Shown: positions 52,632 through 61,062, counted from the stretch's first letter. The stretch: 64,000 nucleotides of DNA from Microbaculum marinisediminis (GCF_025397915.1 NZ_JALIDZ010000005.1:62001-126000); one strand, 5' to 3'. Notes: generated by a model from the letters alone, not told the origin. Numbers and translations are program-made.

Positions 52632-53111
52632 ATGCGCAGGTTCGTTCCAATAGTCGCTCAAGTCTTCCTGTGCATCGCGATCCTTGCGGCCGCGCCGTCC
52701 GCGTTCGCGCAACAGGAGCCGGACGCCGTCGTCGGCGAGATCTACACCAGCTATGAAGATAACGGTCTTGGCGTTTCGCCCACCGACCCGGCCTTGCGCG
52801 ACCGGTTCTCCGCGCGGCTGCAGGCGCTGCTTGCCGAGGAGGACGACCGCATCGACCGCGACGGCATCGGCAACCTCGATTTCGACGTCTTCGTCGACGC
52901 GCAGGATTTCGATATCACCGGCATCGAGATCGGCACGCCCGAGATATCCGGTGATAAGGCCGAGGTCGCGGTGGGCCTGCTGAATTTCGGCCAACCGCGC
53001 AAGTTCCGCTACCTGCTCGTTATGGAGGATGGCGCCTGGCGGATCGACGATATCGTCGCGGTCAGCGACGACATGCCCTGGACCCTGTCGGTGCTGCTGG
53101 CGGGGAACTGA
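52632..53111 (+). CDS. DUF3828-like exported protein
   Basis: A 159-residue protein with a signal peptide (about 1-26, VFLCIAILAAAPSAFAQ). The mature part resembles DUF3828 proteins: VVGEIYTSYEDNG, LRDRFSARLQALLAEED, FDVFVDAQDFDITGIEI, KFRYLLVMEDGAWRIDDIVA. This is an NTF2-like pattern of a small periplasmic domain with unknown role. The ATG at 52632 follows a GGGGGTG site, and the signal peptide starts there. Confidence 0.72.
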   Translation: MRRFVPIVAQVFLCIAILAAAPSAFAQQEPDAVVGEIYTSYEDNGLGVSPTDPALRDRFSARLQALLAEEDDRIDRDGIGNLDFDVFVDAQDFDITGIEIGTPEISGDKAEVAVGLLNFGQPRKFRYLLVMEDGAWRIDDIVAVSDDMPWTLSVLLAGN

Positions 53112-53204
53112 GGTCCGGCGCCCGTTCCACGCCCCCCACCAGCCCCAGGAGGGGGCGCAATCTCGTTCAAGACGCACAGGCGCGGGGCTGCTAGTCTCCG
53201 GGCC

Positions 53205-54089
53205 ATGGACGTGAAAGACCAGATGACGGCGCTGTCCGAGCGCGGTCTCGACGCGGGCGACAGCGCACGCTACTGGCGTGCGCCCCGCTACGGCGGCCTG
53301 GAATGCCTGGCCGCCCGGTTCTTTTCCCACCGCTACGCCCCGCACACGCACGACACCTATGTCGTCGGCGCGATCGTCGCGGGCTGCGAGACCTTCGTGC
53401 TGCGCGGCGAGCGCCGCTACGGCCGCCCCGGCGACCTGTGCTTCGTTCATCCCGGCGATGTGCACGACGGAGAGCCATACGGAGACGGCTATGCCTACCG
53501 GATGTCCTATCCGAGCGTCGACCTTCTCCGCGAGATCGCCTGCGAGCTGACTGGCCGCGAGACCTGCGCGACGCCGTTCTTCCCTGAGCCGGTCGTCAAC
53601 GACCCCGACGGGACGGCGCGCTTCGTGGCCGCCCACAAGGGGCTGGGCGGCAGCGATCTGCTCTACAGCGACGAGCGCTTCGTCTCGGTAATGGCGATGA
53701 TCCTGTCGCGCCACGCCCGCCTGGGCGATCCCGCCCCGGTGGGCACGGAGCGCGGGCCCGTGCGCCGGGCGCAGGACTATCTCGACGCCCATTATGCCGA
53801 GTCGATCGACCTGCCGACGCTGGCCGGCGTCGCCGGTGTCAGCCGCTTCCACCTGATCCGCGCGTTCCGCAAGGAAACCGGCCTGACGCCCTATGCCTGG
53901 CTCGCCGACCGGCGCATCAAGGCGGCGCGTGGTCTGCTCGCCGGCGGCCGGACGCCTGGCGCGGTCGCGCTCGACTGCGGTTTCGCGGACCAGAGCCATC
54001 TGACCCGGGCCTTCAAGGCGCGCGTCGGCGTCACGCCGGCCCGGTTCCGCGCCGCCGCCCTGGATATCGCGGGCCAGGATGCGGCCTGA
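53205..54089 (+). CDS. AraC-family transcriptional regulator
   Basis: A 294-residue regulator. The N-terminal cupin effector domain covers about 20-150 (FFSHRYAPHTHDTYVVG, RPGDLCFVHPGDVHDGEP). The C-terminal domain carries two HTHs (about 185-285: LPTLAGVAGVSRFHLIRAF, VALDCGFADQSHLTRAFK, ARVGVTPARFR). It overlaps the start of azlC by 11 bases, and AraC-AzlC-AzlD is a recurrent grouping, so it probably controls the exporter in response to an amino acid. Confidence 0.9.
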   Translation: MDVKDQMTALSERGLDAGDSARYWRAPRYGGLECLAARFFSHRYAPHTHDTYVVGAIVAGCETFVLRGERRYGRPGDLCFVHPGDVHDGEPYGDGYAYRMSYPSVDLLREIACELTGRETCATPFFPEPVVNDPDGTARFVAAHKGLGGSDLLYSDERFVSVMAMILSRHARLGDPAPVGTERGPVRRAQDYLDAHYAESIDLPTLAGVAGVSRFHLIRAFRKETGLTPYAWLADRRIKAARGLLAGGRTPGAVALDCGFADQSHLTRAFKARVGVTPARFRAAALDIAGQDAA

Positions 54090-54837
54090 GACCGGGCCAG
54101 AGACCCGTCCTGAGACCGGGCCTGAGACCGGGCCTGAGACCTTGGCGGAAATGCGCGACGGCGCGATCGACGTCCTGCCGGCCGCCGTTGCCGTCGTTCC
54201 CTTCGCGCTCCTGCTCGGCGCGCTGGCGGCGCAGAAGGGCATCAGCGTGCCTGAGATGGTGCTGATGAGCGCGACGGTGTTCGCCGGCAGCGCCCAGTTC
54301 GTCGCCGTCGACATCTGGCGCGAGCCGGTGCCGTGGCTGCTGCTCACCGTTACCGCGCTGATGATCAATCTGCGGCATCTGCTGATGGGGGCCTCGCTCG
54401 CCGGCAAGATCGGGCACTTCGGCACCGGCACGAGCCTGATCGCGCTGTTCACAATGGTCGACGAGACCTGGGCGCTGGCAGAGCGCCGGGCCGCCCGCAC
54501 GAAACTGTCCGCGACCTATTTCCTGACCATGGGCCTGATCCTCTACGTCAACTGGATCGGCTGGACCGGGCTCGGCGCGGCGCTCGGCGGCCTTATCGGC
54601 GATCCGTCGCGATACGGCGCCGATTTCGCGTTTCCGGCAATCTTCCTGACCCTGCTGGTCGGCCTCTGGCAGGGGCCGCGCACCGGCGTCGCCATCGCCG
54701 CCAGCGCGATTGTCGCCGCGCTCGTGTACCTGAGCTTCGAAGGCCCCTGGTTCATCGCCGCTGGCGGTATTGCCGGGGCGCTCGCCGGCGCGGTCATCGG
54801 GCCCGCCGACGAAGCGGTGACGGAGACGGTCGAATGA
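54079..54837 (+). CDS. azlC: branched-chain amino acid exporter large subunit AzlC
   Basis: A 252-residue membrane protein of the AzlC family (about six to eight helices: VLPAAVAVVPFALLLGALA, SATVFAGSAQFVAVDIW, NLRHLLMGASLAGKI). With AzlD it exports branched-chain or similar amino acids. The start is uncertain: the ATG at 54079 includes 24 residues of PETG repeats, while an ATG at 54151 starts directly before the conserved part. The stop overlaps azlD (ATGA). Confidence 0.87.
   Translation: MRPETGPETRPETGPETGPETLAEMRDGAIDVLPAAVAVVPFALLLGALAAQKGISVPEMVLMSATVFAGSAQFVAVDIWREPVPWLLLTVTALMINLRHLLMGASLAGKIGHFGTGTSLIALFTMVDETWALAERRAARTKLSATYFLTMGLILYVNWIGWTGLGAALGGLIGDPSRYGADFAFPAIFLTLLVGLWQGPRTGVAIAASAIVAALVYLSFEGPWFIAAGGIAGALAGAVIGPADEAVTETVE
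54085..54144 (+). repeat. five 12-base tandem repeats (CCTGAGACCGGG)
   Basis: Units at 54085, 54097, 54109, 54121 and 54133; three are near identical and two are diverged. They straddle the araC stop and the proposed azlC N-terminus and encode PETG/PETR units. Copy number could vary between strains. Confidence 0.85.
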
Positions 54838-55151
54838 CGCTGGACGCGCTTCAGATCGATCCGCTGGCGCTTGCCGCGATCGCGGGCATGGCGCTCGTCA
54901 CCTACGCGAGCCGGATCGGCGGCTGGCTGGTGATCCGCCGGCTGGTCGTGTCCGGCCGGGCACGGGCGGCGCTCGAAGCGGTGCCCGGCGCGGTGCTGGC
55001 CGCGGTGATCACGCCCGCCGTGCTGGCCACCGGGCCGGCGGAGACGGCCGCCGCGGCGATCACGGTGGTCGCTGCGCTGCGGCTGCCGCAGCTCGCGGCG
55101 ATCGTCATCGGCGTCGTCTCCGTGGTGATCCTCCGGGCCGTGCTGTACTGA
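54834..55151 (+). CDS. azlD: branched-chain amino acid exporter small subunit AzlD
   Basis: A 105-residue membrane protein with about four helices (LALAAIAGMALVTYASRIGG, LEAVPGAVLAAVITPAVL, IVIGVVSVVILRAVLY), normal for AzlD. Translationally coupled to azlC through an ATGA overlap. The small subunit is required together with AzlC for export. Confidence 0.9.
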   Translation: MTLDALQIDPLALAAIAGMALVTYASRIGGWLVIRRLVVSGRARAALEAVPGAVLAAVITPAVLATGPAETAAAAITVVAALRLPQLAAIVIGVVSVVILRAVLY

Positions 55152-55318
55152 CTCTGCCGCTGGATGCCCTTGGGCGAGCGTCCGTTCGCACCCTCCCGAC
55201 ACCGTGTCTTGCTTCCGGAGCCGAAGGGCTTTCGAGACATTGCCATTTCGCAATGCACGCCCGGCCTGGCGCGCGATAGTGGTGATGAGGCGACCAAGCA
55301 CTTTTGTCGCAATTGTAT

Positions 55319-55338
55319 ATATTCAATATTTGGAATAT
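55319..55338. promoter_or_regulatory. SqrR/BigR-type operator (ATTC-N8-GAAT)
   Basis: ATATTC-N8-GAATAT is an inverted repeat in an AT-rich promoter region 87 bases before the sulfide:quinone oxidoreductase gene. It contains the ATTC-N8-GAAT motif reported for the persulfide-sensing repressor SqrR of Rhodobacter and its relative BigR. A possible -35 (TTGTCG) overlaps just upstream. The regulator gene itself is not in the window. Confidence 0.65.
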
Positions 55339-55425
55339 GTTTATTCGAGAGCATAATCGTGGGGCAGTCGGCCGGGGCGTCCGGTGACGCTGGGAGGGCG
55401 GCCGCCAAAGGCAGGAAACAGGCAG

Positions 55426-56703
55426 ATGGCAAACGTAGTCGTTCTCGGTGCCGGCCTCAGCGGCGTGCTGATGGCCTACGAGCTGGTTCCCCAGATGCGG
55501 CAGGAAGACAAGGTCATCCTGATCGGGCAGGGGCCGACCTATCACTTCGTACCCTCCAACCCCTGGGTGGCGGTGGGGTGGCGCAAGCAGTCGGACATCG
55601 AGATCAACCTGCCCGACATCATGCAGCGCAAGAAGATCGAGTATGTCGGGGCGGGCGCGAAACGGGTGCATCCGAAGGAAAACCGGATCGAGCTCGAGGA
55701 CGGCAACTCGGTCGCCTACGACTATCTCGTCATCGCCACCGGCCCGGACCTGGCTTTCGACGAGATCGAGGGGCTGGGACCGGAGGGCAACACCCAGTCG
55801 ATCTGCCACGTCGATCACGCCTCCAGGGCCTATGACGCGTTCCAGGCCTTCGTGGAGACCCCGGCACCGATTGTCGTCGGCGCGGTGCAGGGCGCGTCCT
55901 GCTTCGGCCCGGCCTACGAGTTCGCCTTCATCCTCGACACCGAGCTGCGCCGCCGCAAGATCCGCGACAAGGTGCCGATGACCTTCGTCACCTCCGAGCC
56001 CTATATCGGCCATCTCGGCCTTGACGGCGTCGGCGATACAAAGGGCCTGCTCGAAAGCGAGATGCGCGAGCACCACATCAAGTGGATCACCAACGCCAAG
56101 GTGAAGACGGTCGAGGACGGCAAGATGATCGTCGAGGAGGTCAACGAGGACGGCTCGCCGAAGACCACGCACGAGCTGCCGTTCGGCTACGCGATGATGC
56201 TGCCGGCCTTCCGCGGCGTGCCGGCGGTGAAGGACATCGAGGGCCTCACCAATCCGCGCGGCTTCATCCTTGTCGACGAGCACCAGCGCAATCCGGCCTA
56301 TCCCAACATCTTCAGCGTCGGCGTCTGCGTGGCGATCCCGCCGACGGGGCCGACGCCGGTGCCCTGCGGCGTGCCGAAGACCGGCTTCATGATCGAATCC
56401 ATGGTGACGGCGACGGCGCACAACATCGGCGCGCTGCTGAAGGGCCAGGCGCCGGAGACGCAGGCGACGTGGAACGCGGTGTGCCTGGCCGACTTCGGCG
56501 ATTCCGGCGTCGCCTTCGTCGCCCAGCCGCAGATCCCGCCGCGCAACGTCAACTGGGCGTCGAAGGGCAAGTGGGTCCACTTCGCCAAGATCGCGTTCGA
56601 GAAGTTCTTCCTGCACAAGATCCGGCGCGGCACCGCCGAGCCGTTCTACGAGAAGTTCATGCTCGAGCGCCTGAACATCACCAAGCTCAAGGAGGTCAAG
56701 TGA
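55426..56703 (+). CDS. sqr: sulfide:quinone oxidoreductase, type I
   Basis: A 425-residue FAD enzyme that oxidises sulfide and passes electrons to the quinone pool at the membrane. FAD loop VVVLGAGLSGVLMAYEL at the N-terminus, then VIATGPDLAFDEI. The three redox cysteines fall at residues 127 (QSICHVD), 159 (QGASCFG) and 353 (WNAVCLADFG). As I recall, these are the positions of Cys127, Cys159 and Cys353 in the Rhodobacter capsulatus enzyme. The C-terminus is amphipathic (FAKIAFEKFFLHKIRRG). Its stop overlaps the thioredoxin start (GTGA). An SqrR-type box lies upstream. Confidence 0.93.
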   Translation: MANVVVLGAGLSGVLMAYELVPQMRQEDKVILIGQGPTYHFVPSNPWVAVGWRKQSDIEINLPDIMQRKKIEYVGAGAKRVHPKENRIELEDGNSVAYDYLVIATGPDLAFDEIEGLGPEGNTQSICHVDHASRAYDAFQAFVETPAPIVVGAVQGASCFGPAYEFAFILDTELRRRKIRDKVPMTFVTSEPYIGHLGLDGVGDTKGLLESEMREHHIKWITNAKVKTVEDGKMIVEEVNEDGSPKTTHELPFGYAMMLPAFRGVPAVKDIEGLTNPRGFILVDEHQRNPAYPNIFSVGVCVAIPPTGPTPVPCGVPKTGFMIESMVTATAHNIGALLKGQAPETQATWNAVCLADFGDSGVAFVAQPQIPPRNVNWASKGKWVHFAKIAFEKFFLHKIRRGTAEPFYEKFMLERLNITKLKEVK

Positions 56704-57137
56704 GCGCCAGCCTTCATGTGGTCTGCCCCGGCTGCGGGGCGACCAATCGCCTGCCCGAGGACAAGCCGGCAAAGGCGGCGCGCTGCGGTTCGTGCAAGGC
56801 GCCGCTGTTCGCCGCGAAGCCGCTCAACGTCGACGGCGCCGCCTTCCAGCGCCACATCGCGTCGAACGATATCGCGGTGCTGGTCGACGTGTGGGCGCCG
56901 TGGTGCGGCCCGTGCCGGTCGATGGCGCCGAACTTCGAGGCGGCGGCGGCCGAGCTGGAGCCCGACGTGCGGCTGTTGAAGCTCAACGCCGACGAGGAAG
57001 GCGAGATCGCCCGCCAGCTCGGCGTCAGCGGCATTCCCGCGCTGATCCTGTTCCACGGCGGCCGGCCGGTCGCCCGCACCGCCGGCGCCATGCCGGCCAG
57101 GTCCATCGTCGACTGGACCCGGCAGAACCTGGGCTGA
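56700..57137 (+). CDS. zinc-ribbon thioredoxin (TrxC/Trx2-like)
   Basis: A 145-residue thioredoxin. An N-terminal zinc ribbon (CPGCG near 10 and CGSC near 30) precedes a thioredoxin fold with active site VWAPWCGPCRSMAP near 66-79 and cis-Pro in VSGIPALILF. The GTG start sits in the overlap with sqr and is preceded by AAGGAGG. Coupling to sqr suggests that it reduces the persulfide or polysulfide made by SQR, or protects thiols during sulfide stress. That role is inferred from context. Confidence 0.9.
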   Translation: MSASLHVVCPGCGATNRLPEDKPAKAARCGSCKAPLFAAKPLNVDGAAFQRHIASNDIAVLVDVWAPWCGPCRSMAPNFEAAAAELEPDVRLLKLNADEEGEIARQLGVSGIPALILFHGGRPVARTAGAMPARSIVDWTRQNLG

Positions 57138-57210
57138 ACGGCGCTCAGCGCCCGCGACCCGGCCGTATTCCGGGCATGATCACCGGGGCAACGGGCCCTG
57201 ACGGAGGGGC

Positions 57211-59025
57211 TCAGAGCGGTGCCGTCGCGGCCTCCAGCCATGCCGTGTCGTCGCCGTCGAGCTGCGGCCCGATCTCGGCCCGGACGCGGGCGTGGTAGGC
57301 GTTCAGCCACGCCTTTTCCGCCTCGCTCAGCAACGCCACGTCGACCAGCCGCCGGTCGATCGGGGCGAGCGTCAGCGTCTCGAAGGACAGGAGCGCCTTC
57401 TCGCCGCCGGGAACCGGCTCGGGCGGCTTCACCAGTTCCAGGTTCTCGATGCGGATGCCGTAGTGGCCGGTGCGGTAGTAGCCGGGCTCGTTGGACACGA
57501 TCATGCCGGGCCGGAACGGCACGGTGCCGGTCTTGGCGATGCGCTGCGGGCCTTCGTGCACCGACAGGAAGCTGCCGACGCCGTGGCCCGTGCCGTGGTC
57601 GAAGTCGAGGCCGGCCTGCCACAGCGCGTAGCGGGCGAGCGTATCGACCTGCGCGCCGCTCGTGCCCTCAGGAAACCGCGCCGTGGCGATGGCGATGTGG
57701 CCCTTGAGCACCAGCGTGAAATGGCGGCGCATGTCGGCTGTCGGCTCCCCGATCGCCACCGTGCGGGTGATGTCGGTGGTGCCGTCGACATATTGCGCGC
57801 CGGAATCGACCAGATAGAGCGAATTCGGCTCCAATGGCCGGTTGGTGTCGGTGGTGACGCGGTAATGGACGATGGCGCCGTTGGGGCCGGCCCCCGAGAT
57901 GGTGTCGAAGGAGATTTCCCTGAGCTGGCCCGTGGCGGCGCGGAAGCCTTCCAGCGCCTTGGCCGCACCGATCTCGTCGACGCCGCCGGACGATGCCTCG
58001 CGGTCGAGCCATGCGAGGAAGCGGCTGACGGCGGCGCCGTCGCGCAGGTGGGCGGCGCGCGCGCCGGCGATCTCGGCCTCGTTCTTGGTCGCCTTGGGCA
58101 GGGTGCAGGGATCGTCACCGTCGACGATCCGCCCGCCCGCCGCCTCGATCCGGTCCGCGATCCAGCGCGCCGTGGTCGCCGGGTCGAGGCGAATGGCGCC
58201 CTGGCCGCCCGCCGCCTGATCGAGCGCCGGTCCGAACTCGGACGGCTCGGCGATGTCGGCGACATCCTCGATATGGGCGCGCGAGGCGTTGGTGAGCTTG
58301 CGCGAATCGATCAGCAGCGTTGGCCGCCCCTCGGCGGGAACGATGGCGAAGGACAGCGGTAGCGGCGTGTGCTGCACGTCGGCGCCGCGGACGTTGAGGA
58401 GCCAGGCGATCGAATCGGGCTGTGTCAGCACGGTCGCACCGGCCCGTGCCTTCGCCAGCGTCTTCTGGATATCGGCGAGCTTGTCGGCGGCGGAACGGCC
58501 CGCGACGTCGAGCGGGTGCACGACGACCTGGCCGAGCGGCGGGCCCGGCCGGTCGCTCCAGACCGCGTCGACCGGATTGTCCGGTGTCGGCACCAGACTG
58601 GCGCCGGTCTTCTCGGCGATCTTCTCGAGCCTGCGGACGCCGGCGACGGTATGCAGCCAGGGGTCGTAGCCCAGCGTCGCACCGGCCTGCAGCTGCTCCT
58701 CCAGCCAGGCATGCCAGCCCGGATCGATCAGGTGCAGCGGCTCGAAGGCGCCGGTGTCGACCTGGTCGCGGACCTGCAGGGTATAGCGGCCGTCGACGAA
58801 GATCGCCGCGGCGTGCTTCAGCACCACGGCCAGGCCGGCGGAGCCGGAGAAGCCGGTCAGCCATTTCAGCCGCTCGGCGCCGGGCGGCACGTATTCGCCC
58901 TGATGCTCGTCGGAACGGGGGATCAGAAAGCCGTCGAGGCCGCGCCGCTCGAGCTCGGCCCTGAGTCGGGCCAGACGCTCTGCACCGTGGCTTGGATCGG
59001 CACCATCGTCGAAGGTCTGGAACAT
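57211..59025 (-). CDS. Xaa-Pro aminopeptidase (M24B, aminopeptidase P)
   Basis: A 604-residue three-domain aminopeptidase P, which removes N-terminal residues before proline. Two creatinase-like N-terminal domains (about 15-310; GFLIPRSDEHQGEYVPP near 33) precede the pita-bread domain. Metal ligands are in LVDSGAQYVDGTTDITRT (two Asp), HGTGHGVGSFL (His), IVSNEPGYYR (Glu) and LLSFETLTLAP (Glu). The length matches the long cytosolic form found in alphaproteobacteria and eukaryotes. Confidence 0.95.
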   Translation of the reverse strand: MFQTFDDGADPSHGAERLARLRAELERRGLDGFLIPRSDEHQGEYVPPGAERLKWLTGFSGSAGLAVVLKHAAAIFVDGRYTLQVRDQVDTGAFEPLHLIDPGWHAWLEEQLQAGATLGYDPWLHTVAGVRRLEKIAEKTGASLVPTPDNPVDAVWSDRPGPPLGQVVVHPLDVAGRSAADKLADIQKTLAKARAGATVLTQPDSIAWLLNVRGADVQHTPLPLSFAIVPAEGRPTLLIDSRKLTNASRAHIEDVADIAEPSEFGPALDQAAGGQGAIRLDPATTARWIADRIEAAGGRIVDGDDPCTLPKATKNEAEIAGARAAHLRDGAAVSRFLAWLDREASSGGVDEIGAAKALEGFRAATGQLREISFDTISGAGPNGAIVHYRVTTDTNRPLEPNSLYLVDSGAQYVDGTTDITRTVAIGEPTADMRRHFTLVLKGHIAIATARFPEGTSGAQVDTLARYALWQAGLDFDHGTGHGVGSFLSVHEGPQRIAKTGTVPFRPGMIVSNEPGYYRTGHYGIRIENLELVKPPEPVPGGEKALLSFETLTLAPIDRRLVDVALLSEAEKAWLNAYHARVRAEIGPQLDGDDTAWLEAATAPL

Positions 59026-59083
59026 CGCTCTTAACTAATTGGTGAGGATCGGCGGATCAATCGCGATTCTCGGACGACGATAT

Positions 59084-59098
59084 GCGCACAATGTGCGC
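59084..59098. promoter_or_regulatory. perfect inverted repeat GCGCACA-A-TGTGCGC
   Basis: A 7+1+7 palindrome in the 237-base gap between the divergent aminopeptidase and DUF1127 genes, 59 bases from the former. A second symmetric element, TTTTGC-N6-GCAAAA, lies near 59124. Probably a repressor site; the protein is unknown. Confidence 0.5.
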
Positions 59099-59262
59099 GT
59101 TTTCCGTGTCCGGATGCCTGAATCTTTTGCAGTGCAGCAAAATTTTTGCGCATGCGAAATATGCAGGCCTGTCATGTAGCGATCGGTCTTCTAAAAAGGT
59201 CAGGGTAGCTTACCTTCCTTCTCGAAACGGCACCGAATTCAGTTCCAGCCGAGGAGGTTGTG

Positions 59263-59481
59263 ATGGCCACGACGATTTTTGCCCCCACTCACATCGCTGT
59301 AGAGCCGCGGCAGCGCCGCAGTGTGCTCCGGCGCATGTTCGACCACATGGTGAAGGCCCGCGAGGCCGAGGCGCGCCGCCTGACGGCGCGTGCGCTCTGG
59401 TCCTACAGCGACGAGTCGCTGAAGAACATGGGGCTTACCCGCGAAGAACTCGCCCGCTGGCATTCGGGCGCGACCGACTGA
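59263..59481 (+). CDS. DUF1127-type small protein
   Basis: A 72-residue basic protein ending in the DUF1127 (YjiS-like) pattern: RRMFDHMVKAREAEARRL followed by LWSYSDESLKNMGLTREELARW. Small DUF1127 proteins in alphaproteobacteria have been linked to phosphate and carbon metabolism and RNA turnover; nothing here fixes the role. The ATG at 59263 is set by GAGGAGG; a GTG three bases earlier is too close. A strong terminator follows. Confidence 0.8.
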   Translation: MATTIFAPTHIAVEPRQRRSVLRRMFDHMVKAREAEARRLTARALWSYSDESLKNMGLTREELARWHSGATD

Positions 59482-59514
59482 CCGGTCGACGGCAGATTTC
59501 CTCCTGACCTTGCG

Positions 59515-59550
59515 ATCCCCGGTCCGGCGTCCCCGGACCGGGGATTTCTT
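59515..59550 (+). terminator. intrinsic terminator of the DUF1127 gene
   Basis: A perfect 13-base stem, ATCCCCGGTCCGG with CCGGACCGGGGAT, loop CGTCC, then TTCTTT. It is 34 bases past the stop and close to the end of the convergent prmA. Confidence 0.92.
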
Positions 59551-59581
59551 TATCCGGAAGGTTCCCGATCAGGCCGGGGCG

Positions 59582-60451
59582 CTACCGCGCCTCCAGCGCC
59601 AGGGTCGCCCAGCCGTCGCGGGCGATGCGGAACAGCGGCACGCAGCCCTGCGCCCGCCAGGCCGCTTCCACCTCGCGGCGCTGGCCGACCAGCAGACCCG
59701 ACAGGATGACGATGCCGCCGGGCGCGACCAGCGGCCGGACCTGCGGCGCGAGCTTGACCAGCGGCTTGGCCAGGATGTTGGCGAAGACCAGGTCGTAGGG
59801 CGCGCCCTGGCGCACGGCGGCGGTGTCGACGCCGTTGGCGGTGAACGCCTTGACCTGCCCGCCGACGCCGTTCTTGACCGCGTTCTCCTTTGTCACCGTG
59901 ACCGCCAGCGGGTCGATGTCGGTCGCCATCACGGCGATGCGCGCGGCCTTGGCATGGGCTATCGCGAGGATGCCGGTCCCCGTGCCGATATCGAGGGGCC
60001 GGAAGAAGCGCCGCCGCTTCAACAGCCGGTCCAGCGCCATCAGGCAACCGAGCGTGGTGCCGTGATGGCCGGTGCCGAAGGCTTGGCCGGCCTCGATCTC
60101 GATGGGGATGGCGTTCGCCGGAATGCGGTGGCGGTCGTGATGGCCGAACACGGCGAAGCGGCCGGCATGGATCGGCGGGAGGGCCTCCAGGCTCTCCTTG
60201 ACCCAGTTGCGGTCGGCGAGCGCCTCGATGGTGATCTTGTACCTGGCCGCGCCCTTGCCGAGCGCATTGACCATCACCGCGCGCAGCGTCGCCTCGTCCG
60301 GCTCGTCGGTGTAGTAGGCCTCGCCGAGCCAGCCCTTTTCGGCCTCCATCATGGAGACGGCGTTGGTCTCGGGCTCCAGCGCGTAGCTCAGCGCGTTCGA
60401 GAGGATATCGGCCTCGGTCTCGTCTTTGACCGGAATGCGGACCCTGAAAAT
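59582..60451 (-). CDS. prmA: ribosomal protein L11 methyltransferase, apparent AUU start
   Basis: A SAM enzyme that trimethylates ribosomal protein L11. FGTGHHGTTLGCL, LDIGTGTGILAIAHAK, TDIDPLAV and FANILAKPL are intact. The first ATG in frame (60352) would remove the conserved N-terminal substrate-recognition part. The frame remains open upstream and encodes a family-like N-terminus (FRVRIPVKDETEADILSNAL) with no ATG, GTG or TTG. At 60451 an ATT codon follows GGAGG with six bases spacing, giving 289 residues, the normal length. I therefore propose AUU initiation, as in infC. An upstream frameshift or sequence error is the alternative. Confidence 0.85.
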   Translation of the reverse strand: MFRVRIPVKDETEADILSNALSYALEPETNAVSMMEAEKGWLGEAYYTDEPDEATLRAVMVNALGKGAARYKITIEALADRNWVKESLEALPPIHAGRFAVFGHHDRHRIPANAIPIEIEAGQAFGTGHHGTTLGCLMALDRLLKRRRFFRPLDIGTGTGILAIAHAKAARIAVMATDIDPLAVTVTKENAVKNGVGGQVKAFTANGVDTAAVRQGAPYDLVFANILAKPLVKLAPQVRPLVAPGGIVILSGLLVGQRREVEAAWRAQGCVPLFRIARDGWATLALEAR

Positions 60452-60555
60452 GGCGAACCTCCAACCTGAACCGGCGAGCCTGCGAATAGGAATCCGCCTC
60501 TCATACTGCTATGCCGCTCGCGCGGATAGGGGCGTTCGATCGACGATGAGCAGCT

Positions 60556-61062
60556 ATGGCCGGGACACTGCCTGACGAAACCGCCGGCGACGGCGGAAAC
60601 CTGCGCCGCTGGCTGCCGCTCGGCGTCGTCGCGGCCGCGGCCGTGTGCCTCGTGCTCGGGCTGACCCTGCCGAGCCTGCAGTTCTACCGGTTCTTTTTCC
60701 TGTCCGAGGAGCATTCGCTGCTCGGCGTCACCGTCGCGCTGCTCGACGAGGGCGAGTATTTCCTCGGCGTCGTGCTCGGCGCGTTCTCGGTGGTGTTTCC
60801 GGGGCTGAAGCTGCTCGTACTGGCGCGGATCGCGGCCGGTCGGGCGTTCGGCCGGAACGGCTGGGCGGGGGCGGCGCGGCTTGCCGGGATCTTCGGGCGC
60901 TGGTCGATGCTCGACGTGGTGCTGCTCGCGCTCGTCGTGTTCGCCGTCAAGCGCTCGGGCCTGGCCGATGCCGCGGCGCTGCCGGGCATCTGGTTCTTCG
61001 CCGCCTCGGCGGGGCTGTCGATCGTCGCCGCCCGGCTTCTGGACGTCCACAAGGTCTCCTGA
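60556..61062 (+). CDS. paraquat-inducible protein A family
   Basis: A 168-residue inner-membrane protein with four hydrophobic segments (about 20-40, 62-84, 103-125 and 137-160), matching one PqiA domain: LTLPSLQFYRFFF, EEHSLLGVTVALLDEGEYFLG, SVVFPGLKLLVL, FGRWSMLDVVLLALVVFAVK. E. coli PqiA works with MCE proteins in lipid movement, but no MCE (PqiB/MlaD) gene is adjacent here. It is a single-domain version. Confidence 0.85.
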   Translation: MAGTLPDETAGDGGNLRRWLPLGVVAAAAVCLVLGLTLPSLQFYRFFFLSEEHSLLGVTVALLDEGEYFLGVVLGAFSVVFPGLKLLVLARIAAGRAFGRNGWAGAARLAGIFGRWSMLDVVLLALVVFAVKRSGLADAAALPGIWFFAASAGLSIVAARLLDVHKVS

